In this document: one piece after another, positions 23,278 to 34,130 of the stretch | How positions within the stretch are numbered: position 1 is the first letter of the stretch | How the letters are laid out: every line of letters starts with the position of its first letter | Source of the DNA: Acanthosepion lycidas | Lineage: Eukaryota > Mollusca > Cephalopoda > Sepiida > Sepiidae | Assembly: GCA_963932145.1 (NCBI GenBank) | Contig: OZ010581.1 | Coordinates: 88,826,055 to 88,890,054, forward strand | Length of the DNA: 64,000 nucleotides | Direction of reading: 5' to 3' | Notes under the pieces: model-generated | Database searches by the model: none | Seen by the model: only the letters and a program-made list of their open reading frames with translations | Told to the model about the DNA's origin: nothing | Program-made: the position numbers and the translations under genes

Positions 23278-24658
23278 TGTTAAGATCCAGGTCCTTGTAC
23301 CACGGTTATGGTCCAAGATAGAATCAATAAAGAAGAACTCGAACACGGATATGGAATAACACAGATATATTACAAACAGGAATATATACAGAGAAGTAGA
23401 AAATGTTAGTACGAACATTCAGGTTTAGTAGGGAGAACAATGTAGTCTCGACCAGTATCACTATTCTAATGTCTTGTAGTAATTGTCTGAACGCGACTCT
23501 GTTTCGGACTGCCTCTGACTCGACTGACTGACTCGCACGCTCGCTCGCTCTGACTGACTGACAGACTCCTGACAGACTTCACTCCAGACTTCAGGCTGAA
23601 CAGTATTTAGTCAACCCCCAACACGAGGGTATCATGTGGCACAAGGCCGGTTTGTGGGATCTCCGAGCCAGTGGGCTCGGCCAAAAATAGGCCGTTTGAA
23701 CCCGTATAAACGGGTTCAGGGGCGGTCTACCTCCCCGAAAGAGACTCCACCCTTCGGCATAGCCTCGTTCGGGATCCTCCCCGCCCGAAGGCAGAGAGTT
23801 CAACCGATCAGCCGGTGGTCCGACTACAGACTGAACGGTATTTAGTCACCCCAACACGAGGGCATCATGTGGCACAGGGCCGATTTAAAGTGGTATCTCC
23901 GAGCCCGTGGGCTCGACCAAAAATATGCCCTTTGAACCCGTATAAACGGGTTCATGGTCGGTTTACCTCCGCGAAAGAGACTCCGCCCTTCGGCGTTGCC
24001 TCGTTCGGGATCCTCCCCACCTGAAGGCAGAGAGTTCAACCGATCAGCTGGTCAGCCGGTGGTCCGACGTAGTCACCCCCACCACGAGAGCATCATGTGG
24101 CACAAGGCCGTTTTAACGTAGGATCTCCGAGGCCTTGGGCTCGGCCAAAAATATGTCGTTTGAACCCGTATAAACGGGTTCAGGGGCGGTCTACCTCCCC
24201 GAAAGAGACTCCGCCCTTCGGCATAGCCTCGTTCGGGTTCCTCCCCGCCCGAAGGAAGAGAGTTCAGCCGATCAGTCGGTAGCCCGACGTCGGACTGTAC
24301 GGTATTTAGTCCCCCCCACCACGAGGGCATCATGTGGCACAAGGCCGGTTTAACGTGGGGTTTCCGAGCCCATGGGGTTTCCGAGCCCGTGGGGTTTCCG
24401 AGCCCGTGGGCTCCGGCAAAAATATGCCCTTTGAACCCGTATAAACGGGTTCAGGGTCGGTCTACCACCCCGAAAGAGACTCCGCCCTTCGGCGTAGCCT
24501 CCTTCGGATTCCTCCCCGCCCGTAGGCAGAGAGTTCAACCGATCAGCCGATCAGCCGGTCGCCCGACTTTGGACTGAACCCTTTGCTTCCTCTTGAGGCG
24601 CAGTATTATTACTTTATGGAATAGTTCATTATGTTATTATGGGTAATGTCCCCTAACA
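23278..24658 (-). mobile_element. Solo LTR with internal GC-rich tandem repeats
   Basis: A 1381-bp segment begins TGTTAAG and ends CCTAACA (TGTTA/TAACA inverted ends). It is flanked by a perfect 5-bp direct repeat, TATAC, at 23273-23277 and 24659-24663. These are the hallmarks of an LTR-retrotransposon LTR left alone after recombination. Minus orientation is inferred weakly, because that strand carries a CAGTCAGTCAG-rich block resembling the one downstream of the TATA box in the solo LTR at 1404-1767. About 980 bp in the middle is a four-copy tandem array that is much more GC-rich than the surroundings. No gag or pol remains. Confidence 0.8.
23594..24575. repeat. Four tandem copies of a hairpin-rich unit of about 236 bp
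   Basis: Units start near 23594, 23828, 24064 and 24291. Each contains CACGAGGGCATCATGTGGCAC, then CGAGCCCGTGGGCTCG (a short palindrome), GAACCCGTATAAACGGGTTC (a 20-bp palindrome) and CGAAAGAGACTCCGCCCTTCGG, then TTCGGG and CCCGAA as a further inverted pair. Copy 3 lacks the opening CTGAACGGTATTT. Copy 4 has an extra triplicated segment, CCGAGCCCGTGGGGTTT, at about 24364-24415. The array lies wholly inside the solo LTR. Frames open on both strands across it result from the GC-rich repetition and show no known protein. Confidence 0.9.
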
Positions 24659-24663
24659 TATAC

Positions 24664-25709
24664 CTTATAGTTATTTTCACAATAACTATCAGTGGTATTA
24701 TAGCTATAAAAAAGAGAGAATTCTTTTCATCTTTACCCCCATAAAGGCCTTATAGCTCCTTGTCAGCGGCCACGTCCAGTGTCCCGTCTTTCAGGTAGTT
24801 AAAACTTGTTCCTTTAATACTGATCATTTAAAGACATTCGTTGATCCAGATTAGAGCGTTCATGTATGTATGTGTTCCAATTCATTGAAAAATGTTATCT
24901 TTTTACATTAATTTCATAATCATTGGAGCTGTAAACAATTAGTCGCTCTGTTGTTCAGCTTCTTACCCGCATCATTTCTGCTCTTACTTTTCGGATGTCA
25001 TCCTCGCTTTTTATGCAAGAAATATTTCTCACATAAAATGTAAGTATGTCTTCTGTCTATATTTTATCAATAACATTTTCCGACTTTATAACATTTGAAT
25101 TACTTCCAAATTAATAGGAACTGATCAATTTTTACGAATGCCTTTTCAGTATTTTATGCATCAGTTTGTCATATTACCGAGTTGACTATCGTAATATAGA
25201 GAATACTTTTATGTGACGTCTCCTTTCAGAATATATTTGATTATGGCTCTCAACAATTTGCAATCCGTTGAAGCTCTCAGCAATGTCTGTCCTGTTATTA
25301 GTTTCCCCATTATATGCTCGAGCATCCATGTACACAAGCTCTTTACGTAGTCTCTTTTCTCTAATTCTCTTTATTTGAGTCAATTCTGCAAGTGGCTTTG
25401 CCTTAATCCCAGAAATTTCATTTTCTAAATCCAAATATATCTCCTTTTCCTTATCATATTTCCTTTAAACTTCCGCGCTGTTCACCTGTTCTCTCCGTAG
25501 TATAATAGCAACCTGCCGTAGTACTAAGTCTTGGGTTCGGTGTCTCCACTTCAACTGTGAGGAAATTGTCTAACATTGACTGTCATATAAAAGGGTGTAT
25601 ATTACATATAAATACGACACTTTGCCTTCCAGAAAAGGGAACATTTTGATACAAACAATAAACGTGCTTAACTGTTATGTAATATCAGTCGTCATATATG
25701 ACAGCGAAT
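24664..25709. other. Stretch without a recognised gene
   Basis: AT-rich. A minus-strand frame of 82 codons at 25186-25434 is charged and free of low complexity, but I recognise no family, so I do not call it a gene. Confidence 0.4.
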
Positions 25710-26120
25710 CCTAGGCAAGAGATTTGAGGCAACAAAGATCTGGTTCTACAGAAGGATGCCGAGAATACAATGGAGAGAACATGGGAATGACGAAGATATT
25801 TTAAGGGAAATGGGAACCAAAAGGACGTTTTTACTTAGGATAAGAAAGATAATTGAAATCTCTTGGAGGCATAATGAGAAAATGCTCCTTGGAGAACATG
25901 ACAGTCACAGGATATACTGAAGGAAAAAAATTAGAGAGAAGTAGTTAGTAATATACATAACGAGCTTGTGTAAATGGATGGTAGAACATGAACAAGAGGC
26001 TATATTAAGGGATTCAATATTTCTTAGTATCTTAGATAGGATTTCGCAGAGAGTCATAGTCACTCACGTCTTGATGGACACAGCACATGAAAGAAGTTCA
26101 TGCACCGATCATCGAGCCTA
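25710..26120 (+). pseudogene. LINE C-terminal fragment (type A)
   Basis: Plus-strand translation gives KIWFYRRMPRIQWREHG, DEDILREMGTKRTFLLRIRK and, after frame changes, pieces of the downstream tail. This is the post-RT region of the endonuclease-reverse transcriptase LINE type whose endonuclease appears at 3880-5075 and whose other fragments lie at 43300-43860 and 62645-63110. The usual form is WFYRRMLRIPWTEHVSNEE followed by a KRTLLLRIRKRQLKFLGH-type block. Only the C-terminus is left here, and it is not translatable as one frame. Confidence 0.75.
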
Positions 26121-28771
26121 TGAAGATTTTTAGTAATCTCTTTTCATAGTTACTCAAGTGAATTTGATCCATACTGGGTGTTTGATTTTTGTGGCTATGG
26201 ATTTGACATATTTAAGATTGGTAAATAATCATAAAGAATGTCATAATTTAAAATACATAGACCAAACGAAACCAAATGTTGGGGAGAAGTGCAATCAGAT
26301 AAAGGGGTACAAAGTATTTTGGTTTTACTACAGTGCGTATCTTAGTATAATAAATATTAATTTATTTTTTGAAAGAAACAAAAATGTTATTATTTAACAT
26401 ACAAAATACTTCAACTATTTTAAAAATAATTTAATAATTAAAATAACAAATACTTAGTTAATAAAAATTCAATATTGTTTTGTATATCTTTTCTTTAATT
26501 TTTTATATACAAGAATTCACTTTCTAGTTCATCCTGCGTTTGCGAGAATAAACGAATCATAAGTCCAAACGTTTCAAAAAGTCGGAATTTAGTTCCAGAA
26601 AGAAATATTTACGCATAGCCAGTTGTATATTGCCTGCTCAAGAGTAAGAAATTCTAAGAATTTGATGTTCGCCGTTAAAAAGAGGCAAAGGTAATTCTCT
26701 TAAAATTATTATTTACCACAACAATCTATAAAAGTGAATTAAAGAAATTATTAACTCGTGAAGTAGGGGTTCTGACAAAGTAATTAAAAAAAAAATCAGC
26801 TTATTCAAATTTCATCGATTGGTTTGCGAATTTGAACGAACCGTAGAGTTTGTAAATCTAGAGAAAAAAAGATAACTTTAACTATACTATGTGAGGATTT
26901 CAACACATGTTAGCGTGTTGCAAAAATAAAACAAATTCTAGTTACATAAATTTCACCTTTCATTTCGATCCCCATATCGTCAGAACGATTATTTTGAAGC
27001 GAAATATTTTTTTTAAATTTCTCTTAGCTCGAGTTAATATCTTTATTTCTTAAGAATCCCGTTGTTGGGACCATTACTCTATCCAGGAGTTTAATTGTCA
27101 TTGGAAGTTTTCCATTATAATCTTTTGCAGCTGAGCAATTCACGCATTTTTCAAGAAGCAAATCGATGAAATATACGTAAAAGTCGGATAATTAATGACG
27201 TGAATGTCGCAAGATTATTTAGCGCCTCTTATTTTGTTGTTGAATGAAAGTAGCTTTGTCACAAAAATCAACATTTAAACCAAAGCCTAGATTGAAATCA
27301 TGATTTATGGAATCAGAGGCAAACAAAATAAGATTCCAGTGAGAAAAGATTAAATTATAAATAAATATGACGTGTTTTTCGTGGATGATTTGAATCTTTC
27401 ATCTCAATTATGTTGTGAATGCTTGATTGGGGATCAAAGCAGGCAAACATAATCTGGTCACAAACACCGACAGTCGACGCTAGACCAAAACCGCTACTGT
27501 TATGTGTAATATGGTGCCGTATTATATTAACTTATAACCATATCCAGCCAGCCGCACATATCATACTTGCTATCATAAATCGTAGAGAAGTGAAACAAAA
27601 TCGTTAATAGTCTAATTCAAACGGCCATAGGCCATTCTAAATATTTTCAAAAGATATGCTCCCCAAAATATTGTTTATATTTATTATATACGCAGTTGGA
27701 ACCAAAAAAATAATCCTAATACAGTTAAGAAATCAATCAGTTTTCAAAGTTGTACTGTAAATAATCTAGAAATAAAAATCTACTTCAACATCTATATTTA
27801 ATTGCATGAATTCTTTTTTTCATTCGAAGAAAGTGAAATTCTTTTGCAATATGAATGCTACGAAAACCTAGGCTCTTAACGATATACCATTTAAACTATC
27901 CACTTTAACCATTTAGACAAGCACATTCTCTGAACGGTGATTAAAAATGGCTTAACGCGAATGAATTCTTAAAGATATTTTTAAAAATATAAGGGTTCAG
28001 AAACGAAGAGATTTATCAAATAACAAAGAGAACATCACTTGAGTATTTCCATAAGCGACAAAAAAAAAAAAATAAAATAAAATAAAATAAATAACGAAAT
28101 ATCAAATATCTAGAAGTAAAAATATTAGAATAATAAAGATTTTAACACAGCAAACTATGATGGTTTGGAATGGCCACGATATTTCGTGGAATTGAGAAAT
28201 CTAGTCTCCTTAAATATCTGCTTTAAGACAAACGATTTATATACATGCCATATTTCAATAGTAGTACTGTATGGTCAGTGCAGAATAATCTCTGGCTGTT
28301 AACTTCATTACCATCCGGAATAGTCTATTCCGCACACAAATGATGTTATTTTCGCTGTTAAATTTCAATAAGAATATCCATTGTTGTTGAATGTAATATA
28401 GTAAAAAATCTAAATAGAAACTTATGAAGCTTTATTTGACTCACTTTGCTTTAGTGTTTAAAAACTTTTATATTATTGGTTTGTTCCAAGCGAGTGGGGT
28501 GATTGGAGGTACTTATTTTATTACCACATTGGATAGTGTATTCATTGAAAAATATTACATACTTTTACAATTGTATATATTTCTATAGTTTTATTCACTA
28601 TCGTCTCTCGAGTTTTTGTAATAGCATCTAATCTAAAATATTTTCAAACAACTTAATTATGATTTTCTATGTTTTTAGGCACAAATAAACTTTTTACGGT
28701 GATTCTTATTTCTGTAGTATGAATTGGTTTTTTGTTCCTAAATGAATATTTTTTATTCTTGAATACCAAAG
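26121..28771. other. Stretch without a recognised gene
   Basis: AT-rich. The short open frames, including one of 79 codons at 26158-26397, carry no recognisable motif. Confidence 0.45.

Positions 28772-28841
<70 letters not shown>
28772..28841. repeat. (TA)n-(GA)n compound microsatellite
   Basis: About 18 TA units followed by about 16 GA units, the same design as at 9230-9334. Confidence 0.95.
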
Positions 28842-28844
<3 letters not shown>

Positions 28845-29077
28845 GTACTCTTTTTGTTCCTTATTTTATAATAAATATATTACTTGTCGAATGAGTATAT
28901 TAGAAAAAGCAATGGACGATAGCTATAAATTGTACTATTTAATAGAATACCGGCTAGGGAACCAAAACCATAAAACAAAATAAATTTCTAAAAAGATAAA
29001 ATGTTATTGAAAAGGTTTCAATGGAATTATGAGACTGCTTAGAAAGGAACTGAGAACAGAAATTTTTCAGCGTTCCA

Positions 29078-29117
<40 letters not shown>

Positions 29118-29582
29118 CGTGTTGTTACCTATAAAAGTTCCATCTTGGATCAATAACATCTCACATGTCATTTAAAGGGAGTGACTCTTATGATTATCTA
29201 TCTATCTATATATATATATATATATATATATATTGTCTGTGTTTATGTAGTGCTCTATATATTTTTTGATCATTTAATTTGTGTTAGCAAATTTTATTCA
29301 TGTGTTGGTATATGTGTATGTAGGTAAAACGTTTTCCTAAATAACTGCTATACAAAATCTGATAGTTTTGATATTTTTATATACCTAAGTATATATGTAG
29401 ACTTAAGAGATATATACGCGTTAATCAAGCCGTGTTTTTTTTTTTATATTAACGTTTTCTTCTTCGGTAGTTCTTTAAAGTACAAATTAGTTTAATTCTA
29501 CCTATCTATTTTTATATGTTAAATATATGTATGGATGTATGTGTTTTTTTTTACCTTTTACCTTTTAATTTTTAATATATGG

Positions 29583-29617
<35 letters not shown>
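28842..29617. other. AT-rich stretch with several (TA)n tracts
   Basis: (TA)n runs lie at about 29082-29113, 29208-29232 and 29584-29617. No gene was seen. Confidence 0.6.
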
Positions 29618-29621
<4 letters not shown>

Positions 29622-29718
29622 GTTGGAGCAAAAATAATGGCGTAACAATGTCGTTTTTTGACGTTAAAAATACGTCAAAAAACGACATTAATACGTCATT
29701 ATTTTTGCACCAACCTTA
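29618..29718. mobile_element. Hairpin MITE with mariner-type ends, copy 2
   Basis: A 101-bp near-palindrome begins TTAGGTTGGAGCAAAAATAA and ends TTATTTTTGCACCAACCTTA. It has inserted into a (TA)n microsatellite, which continues on both sides, so its TA duplication is hidden within the host repeat. The centre TTTTTTGACG, TTAAAAATA, CGTCAAAAAA folds back tightly. Confidence 0.9.
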
Positions 29719-29819
29719 TATATATATATGTTTGAAACAGTACAGAAGCTTATTAAGGCATTAAAAACAAGAAATTTTATATTGTAGGCCATGATAGATT
29801 TAAAAAAAAAACACACACA

Positions 29820-30450
29820 CCAGTCAACCGGTTTCGTCCCCTCTCATCAGAACTGTTAACGGGGAACTAAAATTATGAGGAAAAGAAAAAGTCTGTTATG
29901 GATGATATGAATGAGTGGAACAGGGAGAAAAAAATATAAAAATTATACCAACAAAGATGCTAGAAGCGCAACACAGCAAGTCCAAGCAAACAATCTCTTT
30001 GTTTACAAAGAGCAGGTTGCCTGGACCTGATGTAAAGCGTCTGCAACACCTTAAGATGGAATAATGAGTGCGAACTGGCCAAAACGGAAATCCAGTTCAC
30101 ACTGAAATCCATCGCACAAGTGGGATTCTTTATAAACTGATCAATAATCGATGAGCCATACGTGTTACGAATGGTATCGCCCAACTACATTTGAAATGGT
30201 AAATAACAGAGTTAATATGGTGGGGGGGTAGAACATCTTTGCACATAGATGGAAGTACGGACTTAGTTTGAAAGACAACACGAACGTTGGCTGCAAAATA
30301 ACACTCACTTGAACTCCATGAAATACGCTTGGCGAACGATTCATTAATCCTACCCAACCACGGTAAACGAAGATAGAGCGGACATTTACCCACTGAAGCA
30401 GGTTTGATTTTGTTGAACCTGGCAGTCTCATTTTGTTGAACCTGGCAGCC
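29820..30450 (-). mobile_element. PLE-1 inverted 3' segment (inverted pLTR)
   Basis: This minus-strand segment duplicates the 3' third of the element that runs on the plus strand from 30455. Both copies encode WVNVRSI(F/Y)VYRG, the SESFAKRISWSS block and a GIY-YIG-domain tail ending in CKQRDCLLGLAVLRF. It extends past the coding end into a 3' untranslated piece with a hammerhead-like core at 29821-29857. Near its inner end, a 24-bp block containing CTGCCAGGTTCAACAAAAT occurs twice. Terminal repeats in inverted orientation (pLTRs) are an established feature of Penelope-like elements. Confidence 0.8.
29821..29857 (-). ncRNA. Hammerhead-like ribozyme core in PLE-1
   Basis: Reading the minus strand, AACAGTT leads into CTGATGA, then GAGGGGAC, then GAAA, then CCGGTTGACTG. 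The invariant core CUGAUGA and GAAA are both intact. CAGUU before the core can pair with GACUG after the putative cleavage position, giving a 5-bp stem I. The ACCGGU after GAAA is self-complementary, as expected for the very short stem III of PLE hammerheads, which are thought to work as dimers. Stem II is the weak point: only the outer G-C pair can form. This is a candidate judged by eye. Confidence 0.55.
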
Positions 30451-30454
30451 TCTT

Positions 30455-31708
30455 CACTTGTGTTCCTTTATCAGAGTATTGATATTTGCAGTGATATGTT
30501 ATATAGTAGTGATTTGACTTCTCCGAATATACCTGAAGAAGTGTTCGTTGAATTCATGATATTTGCCCATGTTTGTCGATTTTAGTTTCAACAATATCAT
30601 GTATCGTCAGATCGATGGTGTAGCGATGGGTTCCCCTTTGGGTCCCGTGTTGGCAAATATTTTTGTGGGTTTTTATGAGGAAAGCCTTATGTTAAGTTCT
30701 GCCCGACCCAAGGTTTACTTTCGGTATGTGGACGACACTTTTTGTGTGTTCGGAAGTGGATCAATTTTTTCCCTACTGTTCATCCTGCCCTCAAATTTGC
30801 AGTAGATAAGGAGGTCAATGGTTCATTGCCCTTCTTAGATGTTCTTGTTCAAAGAACTCCTTCCTCGTTTATTACCTCTGTTTACAGGAAGTCTACTTTT
30901 ACAGGACTATATATTCGATGGGACTCCTTTAGTCCTAAACGACAAAAGATCAATTTGATTAGGGCCCTGACACATAGGGCGCTAATGATTTGTTCGGGTG
31001 ACACCTTGAAACATGAAATCAGTTGTATAACTGAGATCTTTGTGAACAATGGTTATCCATTGAATATTGTTCAATCGGTTATTCGAAATGAGACTGCCAA
31101 GTTCATCAAATCAACCCTGCTTCATTGGGTAAATGTCCGGTCTATCTACGTTTACCGTGGTTTGGTAGCATTAGTGAATCGTTCGCCAAGCGTATTTCAT
31201 GGAGTTCACGTGAGCGTTATTTTGCAGCCAACGTTCGTGTTGTCTTTCAAACTAAGTCCGTACTTCCATCTATGTGTAAAGATGTTCTAACCCCCACCAT
31301 ATTAGTTCTGTTATTTACCATTTCAAATGTAGTTGTGGATGCGATTACATAGGGAGAACGACACAGCGGTTGGACGTTAGAATTAAACAACATGTACCTG
31401 CTATAATACTGAATAAAATTTTTTCTTTGGGCGATACCATTCGTAACACGTATGGGTCTTCGATTGTTGATCACTTTATGAAGAATCCCACTTGTGCGAT
31501 GGATTTCAGTGTGAACTGGATTTCCGTTTTGTCTAGTTCGCACTCATTATTCCATCTTAAGGTGTTGGAGACGCTTTACATCAGGTCCAGGCAACCTGCT
31601 CTTTGTAAACAAAGAGATTGTTTGCTTGGACTTGCTGTGTTGCGCTTCTAGCATCTTTGTTGGTATAATTTTTATAAATTTTTTTCTCCCTGTTCCACTC
31701 ATTCATGT
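30455..31708 (+). pseudogene. PLE-1 reverse transcriptase plus GIY-YIG endonuclease, 5'-truncated
   Basis: The copy starts inside RT. It shows QIDGVAMGSPLGPVLANIFV (about 30611-30670), the Penelope form of motif B, and YFRYVDDTFCVFG (about 30716-30754) with the catalytic Asp pair. After a frameshift come LPFLDVLVQR and SVYRKSTFTGLYIRWDSFSP (about 30826-30936), then NGYPLNIVQSVIRNETAKFI. A second frame change leads to the endonuclease: YHFKCSCGCDYIGRTTQRLD (about 31316-31375) carries the GIY-YIG core, and the protein ends CLLGLAVLRF at 31651. The N-terminal half is missing and two to three frameshifts break it. The 3' end is cut at 31708 by insertion of PLE-2. Confidence 0.9.
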
Positions 31709-31783
31709 AGGTCACTGGATCTATCCAACGCCTTTATCCACTGTGCCATGTGTCCTTGAGGACATCTGGGTATGAATTTCTGG
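31709..31783 (-). repeat. PLE-2 inverted terminal segment
   Basis: This is the reverse complement of the sequence at about 33907-33983 in the same element's 3' region, with few mismatches over 75 bp. Confidence 0.85.
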
Positions 31784-31889
31784 ATAAATCTTTCTGGAAT
31801 TTTTGGATAAATCCTTCAGACATGTAGTCAAGGCTCGCTAAGTGCAAAAATTAAATAGATTGAAAGGTCAGAAGGTGACGCACAAGGTC

Positions 31890-33765
31890 CATCACCCACC
31901 AGTGAAAGCAGTAGTCAACACCAGCCAATATCAGCTGAGTGCCTCTGAGGAGTCAGTATTGAATAAGGGTGCCATACTTGGACATCATTGCCAGAGTTGA
32001 GGAGGTGACCTTGAACATTCCTCAGGTTCAGGCGGATGAACTGAGATGGAAAGTGAGACAGACCTTGGAGAGAGCCAAGCTGCCCAGGTCTAACATAACA
32101 AAACTGGAGAGACTGGCCATTGGATCCCTACAGAGGAACGAAAACATCATCATACTACCGGCTGACAAAGGTAATGCGACTGTAGTGATGGACAAATCAG
32201 AGTATGCAAGAAAACTGGAAGACCTCATTAGCAATGGTAGCTACAGCAAAGTGAAAAAAGGATCCTACTATGAAAACGGAACGCAAACTGTCAAAGATCC
32301 TAATCACGAACAAGGATCACTTCGCACCCAAAATGTATAGGCAGTTATCGCAGCGTTACACCAAGCTACTTCACATATACGGTCTCCCTAAGATTCACAA
32401 AGACGGTATTCCGCTCAGGCCGATTGTTAGTTGCCAAGGCTATGTGTGCCACCCACTGAGTCGCTTCCTTGTAGATATAATTGACCCATTGATCGGAAAG
32501 TCTCCTTTATATGTCCGAAACTCCGCCCACTTCGTGGAAATAATCAAAGATGCTCCCATCCTATCCAACCAGATGGTGAGCTTGGACGTGGTGAGTTTGT
32601 TCACCAAGGTACCCACGGAGGAGGCACTCTCAGTAGTCAGAGACAGATTGACCTCCGACTCTTCCCTAGAAGAACGGACCAGTATTCCAATAGATAATCT
32701 GATGGAGATGTTGACTTTCTGTACACAAACAACACACTTTGGAATGGGATCACACATATATCTACAGGATGAGGGCTTAGCAATGGGCTCGAAATTATCA
32801 CTAGTAATGGCGAATATATACATGGAATACTTTGAAGAAATGGCATTAGAATCTATATCTCTAAAGCCAACTATATGGTTAAGGTACGTAGATGACACCT
32901 TCATACTCTGGCCACACCGGGAAGATGTCCAGGTTCTACTGGACCATGTGAACTCAATAAGACCTTCGATACAGTTCACAATAGAGAAAGAGAGTAACAA
33001 CACACTCCCATTCCTGGATGTACTAATATCTCCAACAGAGCATGGGTTCAAGACATCCGTATACCGTAAACCGACGTTCACCGGACTGTACCTCAATTAC
33101 AACTCCCACCATCCATACAGCGTAAAGAAAGGGATCGTCCGTTGCTTACAACACCGAGCAAAAGTCATAAGTGGCGACCCAGAGACGTTAGATAAGGAAT
33201 TTGTCAGTATAAGTACCCAGGGTAGTTGTTACGTTGTAGGGTACCTACAACGTAACAACTACCCTGGGTACATGGCAGCAGCCTCCAAAAACTAGGAAAG
33301 GCGGGTACAAGAGGAGGAGGAGGACAACAACACTCAGTAAACAGTCTCCCTGCCTTATGTGAAGAGGTTATCAGAGAAAATACAAAGGATCTGCGGTCCA
33401 TGTAACATCAGGACAACCTTCAAAAGCGTGACAACACTTCGCAGATATCTCTCTCGAGTGAGACCCCCCCCCATAGAGGAGAACATGACTAAAGACTGTG
33501 TGTACGCTATCCCGTGCAGCTGCGGAAAGGAATATAAAGGAGAGACAGGCCGCCCCCTCAAGATAAGGCTTCAAGAACACCAGAAAGCTGTAACGCGATG
33601 GGAAGTAGAAAAATCAAGCGTGGCTGACCACATATGGAGAGAGAAGAGAGATCACTGTCCCCTGTGAGACGGTGATCTCCCTTGATGTTGAGATCATAGA
33701 CAGGGAACACCATTGGAAAATTCGTAAACTTAAGGAATCAGCACATATGCTAGGCCACCAAGCAT
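31890..33765 (+). pseudogene. PLE-2 RT and GIY-YIG endonuclease, frameshifted
   Basis: The N-terminal part gives QYQLSASEESVLNKG (about 31928-31972) and, after a frameshift, PYLDIIARVEEVTLNIPQVQ and IILPADKGNATVVMDKSEYA (about 32150-32209). A second shift near 32270 leads into the RT core: HIYGLPKIHKDGIPLRPIVS (about 32372-32431), LDVVSLFTKVPTEEA with the first catalytic Asp (about 32583-32627), GLAMGSKLSLVMANIYMEYF (about 32775-32834; normally GSPLSP) and WLRYVDDTFIL (about 32877-32909). LPFLDVLI and SVYRKPTFTGLYLNYN follow. An inverted duplication at 33213-33271 disrupts the frame and a stop falls at 33293. The GIY-YIG domain at about 33506-33580 reads VYAIPCSCGKEYKGETGRPL. The last block, IDREHHWKIRKLKESAHML (about 33697-33750), is in another frame. 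Confidence 0.9.
33213..33271. repeat. Perfect 27-bp inverted duplication with 5-nt loop
   Basis: Arms 33213-33239 and 33245-33271 are exact reverse complements, separated by GGTAC. The right arm encodes the expected PLE residues (LQRNNYPGY). The left arm is therefore the extra, back-copied strand, and it interrupts the reading frame. Confidence 0.95.
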
Positions 33766-34130
33766 AGAAATAAATACAGTAATAAGGAGTGCCAGAGAAA
33801 AGCAATGATAACAAAGTTGCAATATGGTAAAAACATGCAATGTTAACAGCAAAATTGCAAAATGAGCACTGGTAAAAAATAGTTGCTGAAAACATTAGGT
33901 TTATAATACCCAGAAATCCATACCCAGATGTCCTCAAGGACACATGACACAGTGGATAAAGGCGTTGGTTAGATCCAGTGACAGACCCAAATAGTGTGAG
34001 TTCAATACCCGGTTAAGGCAGTGGAGAACTTTCAGAGGGGGAATTAGCAGGAGATAACTGATAACTGATATCCATCAAACATGGCACGTGGAACTAGAAC
34101 AGTCTACCCCAGTTTCAGTTCGAAATTCCA

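Noticed and set aside
23636..24577. Several overlapping frames of 60-90 codons on both strands with repeated peptides.
   Set aside because: All lie in the tandem array of the solo LTR; the similarity is due to the DNA repeat, and no known domain is seen.
32440..33096. A 218-codon minus-strand frame.
   Set aside because: It is the antisense shadow of the PLE-2 reverse transcriptase, whose plus-strand motifs are clear.
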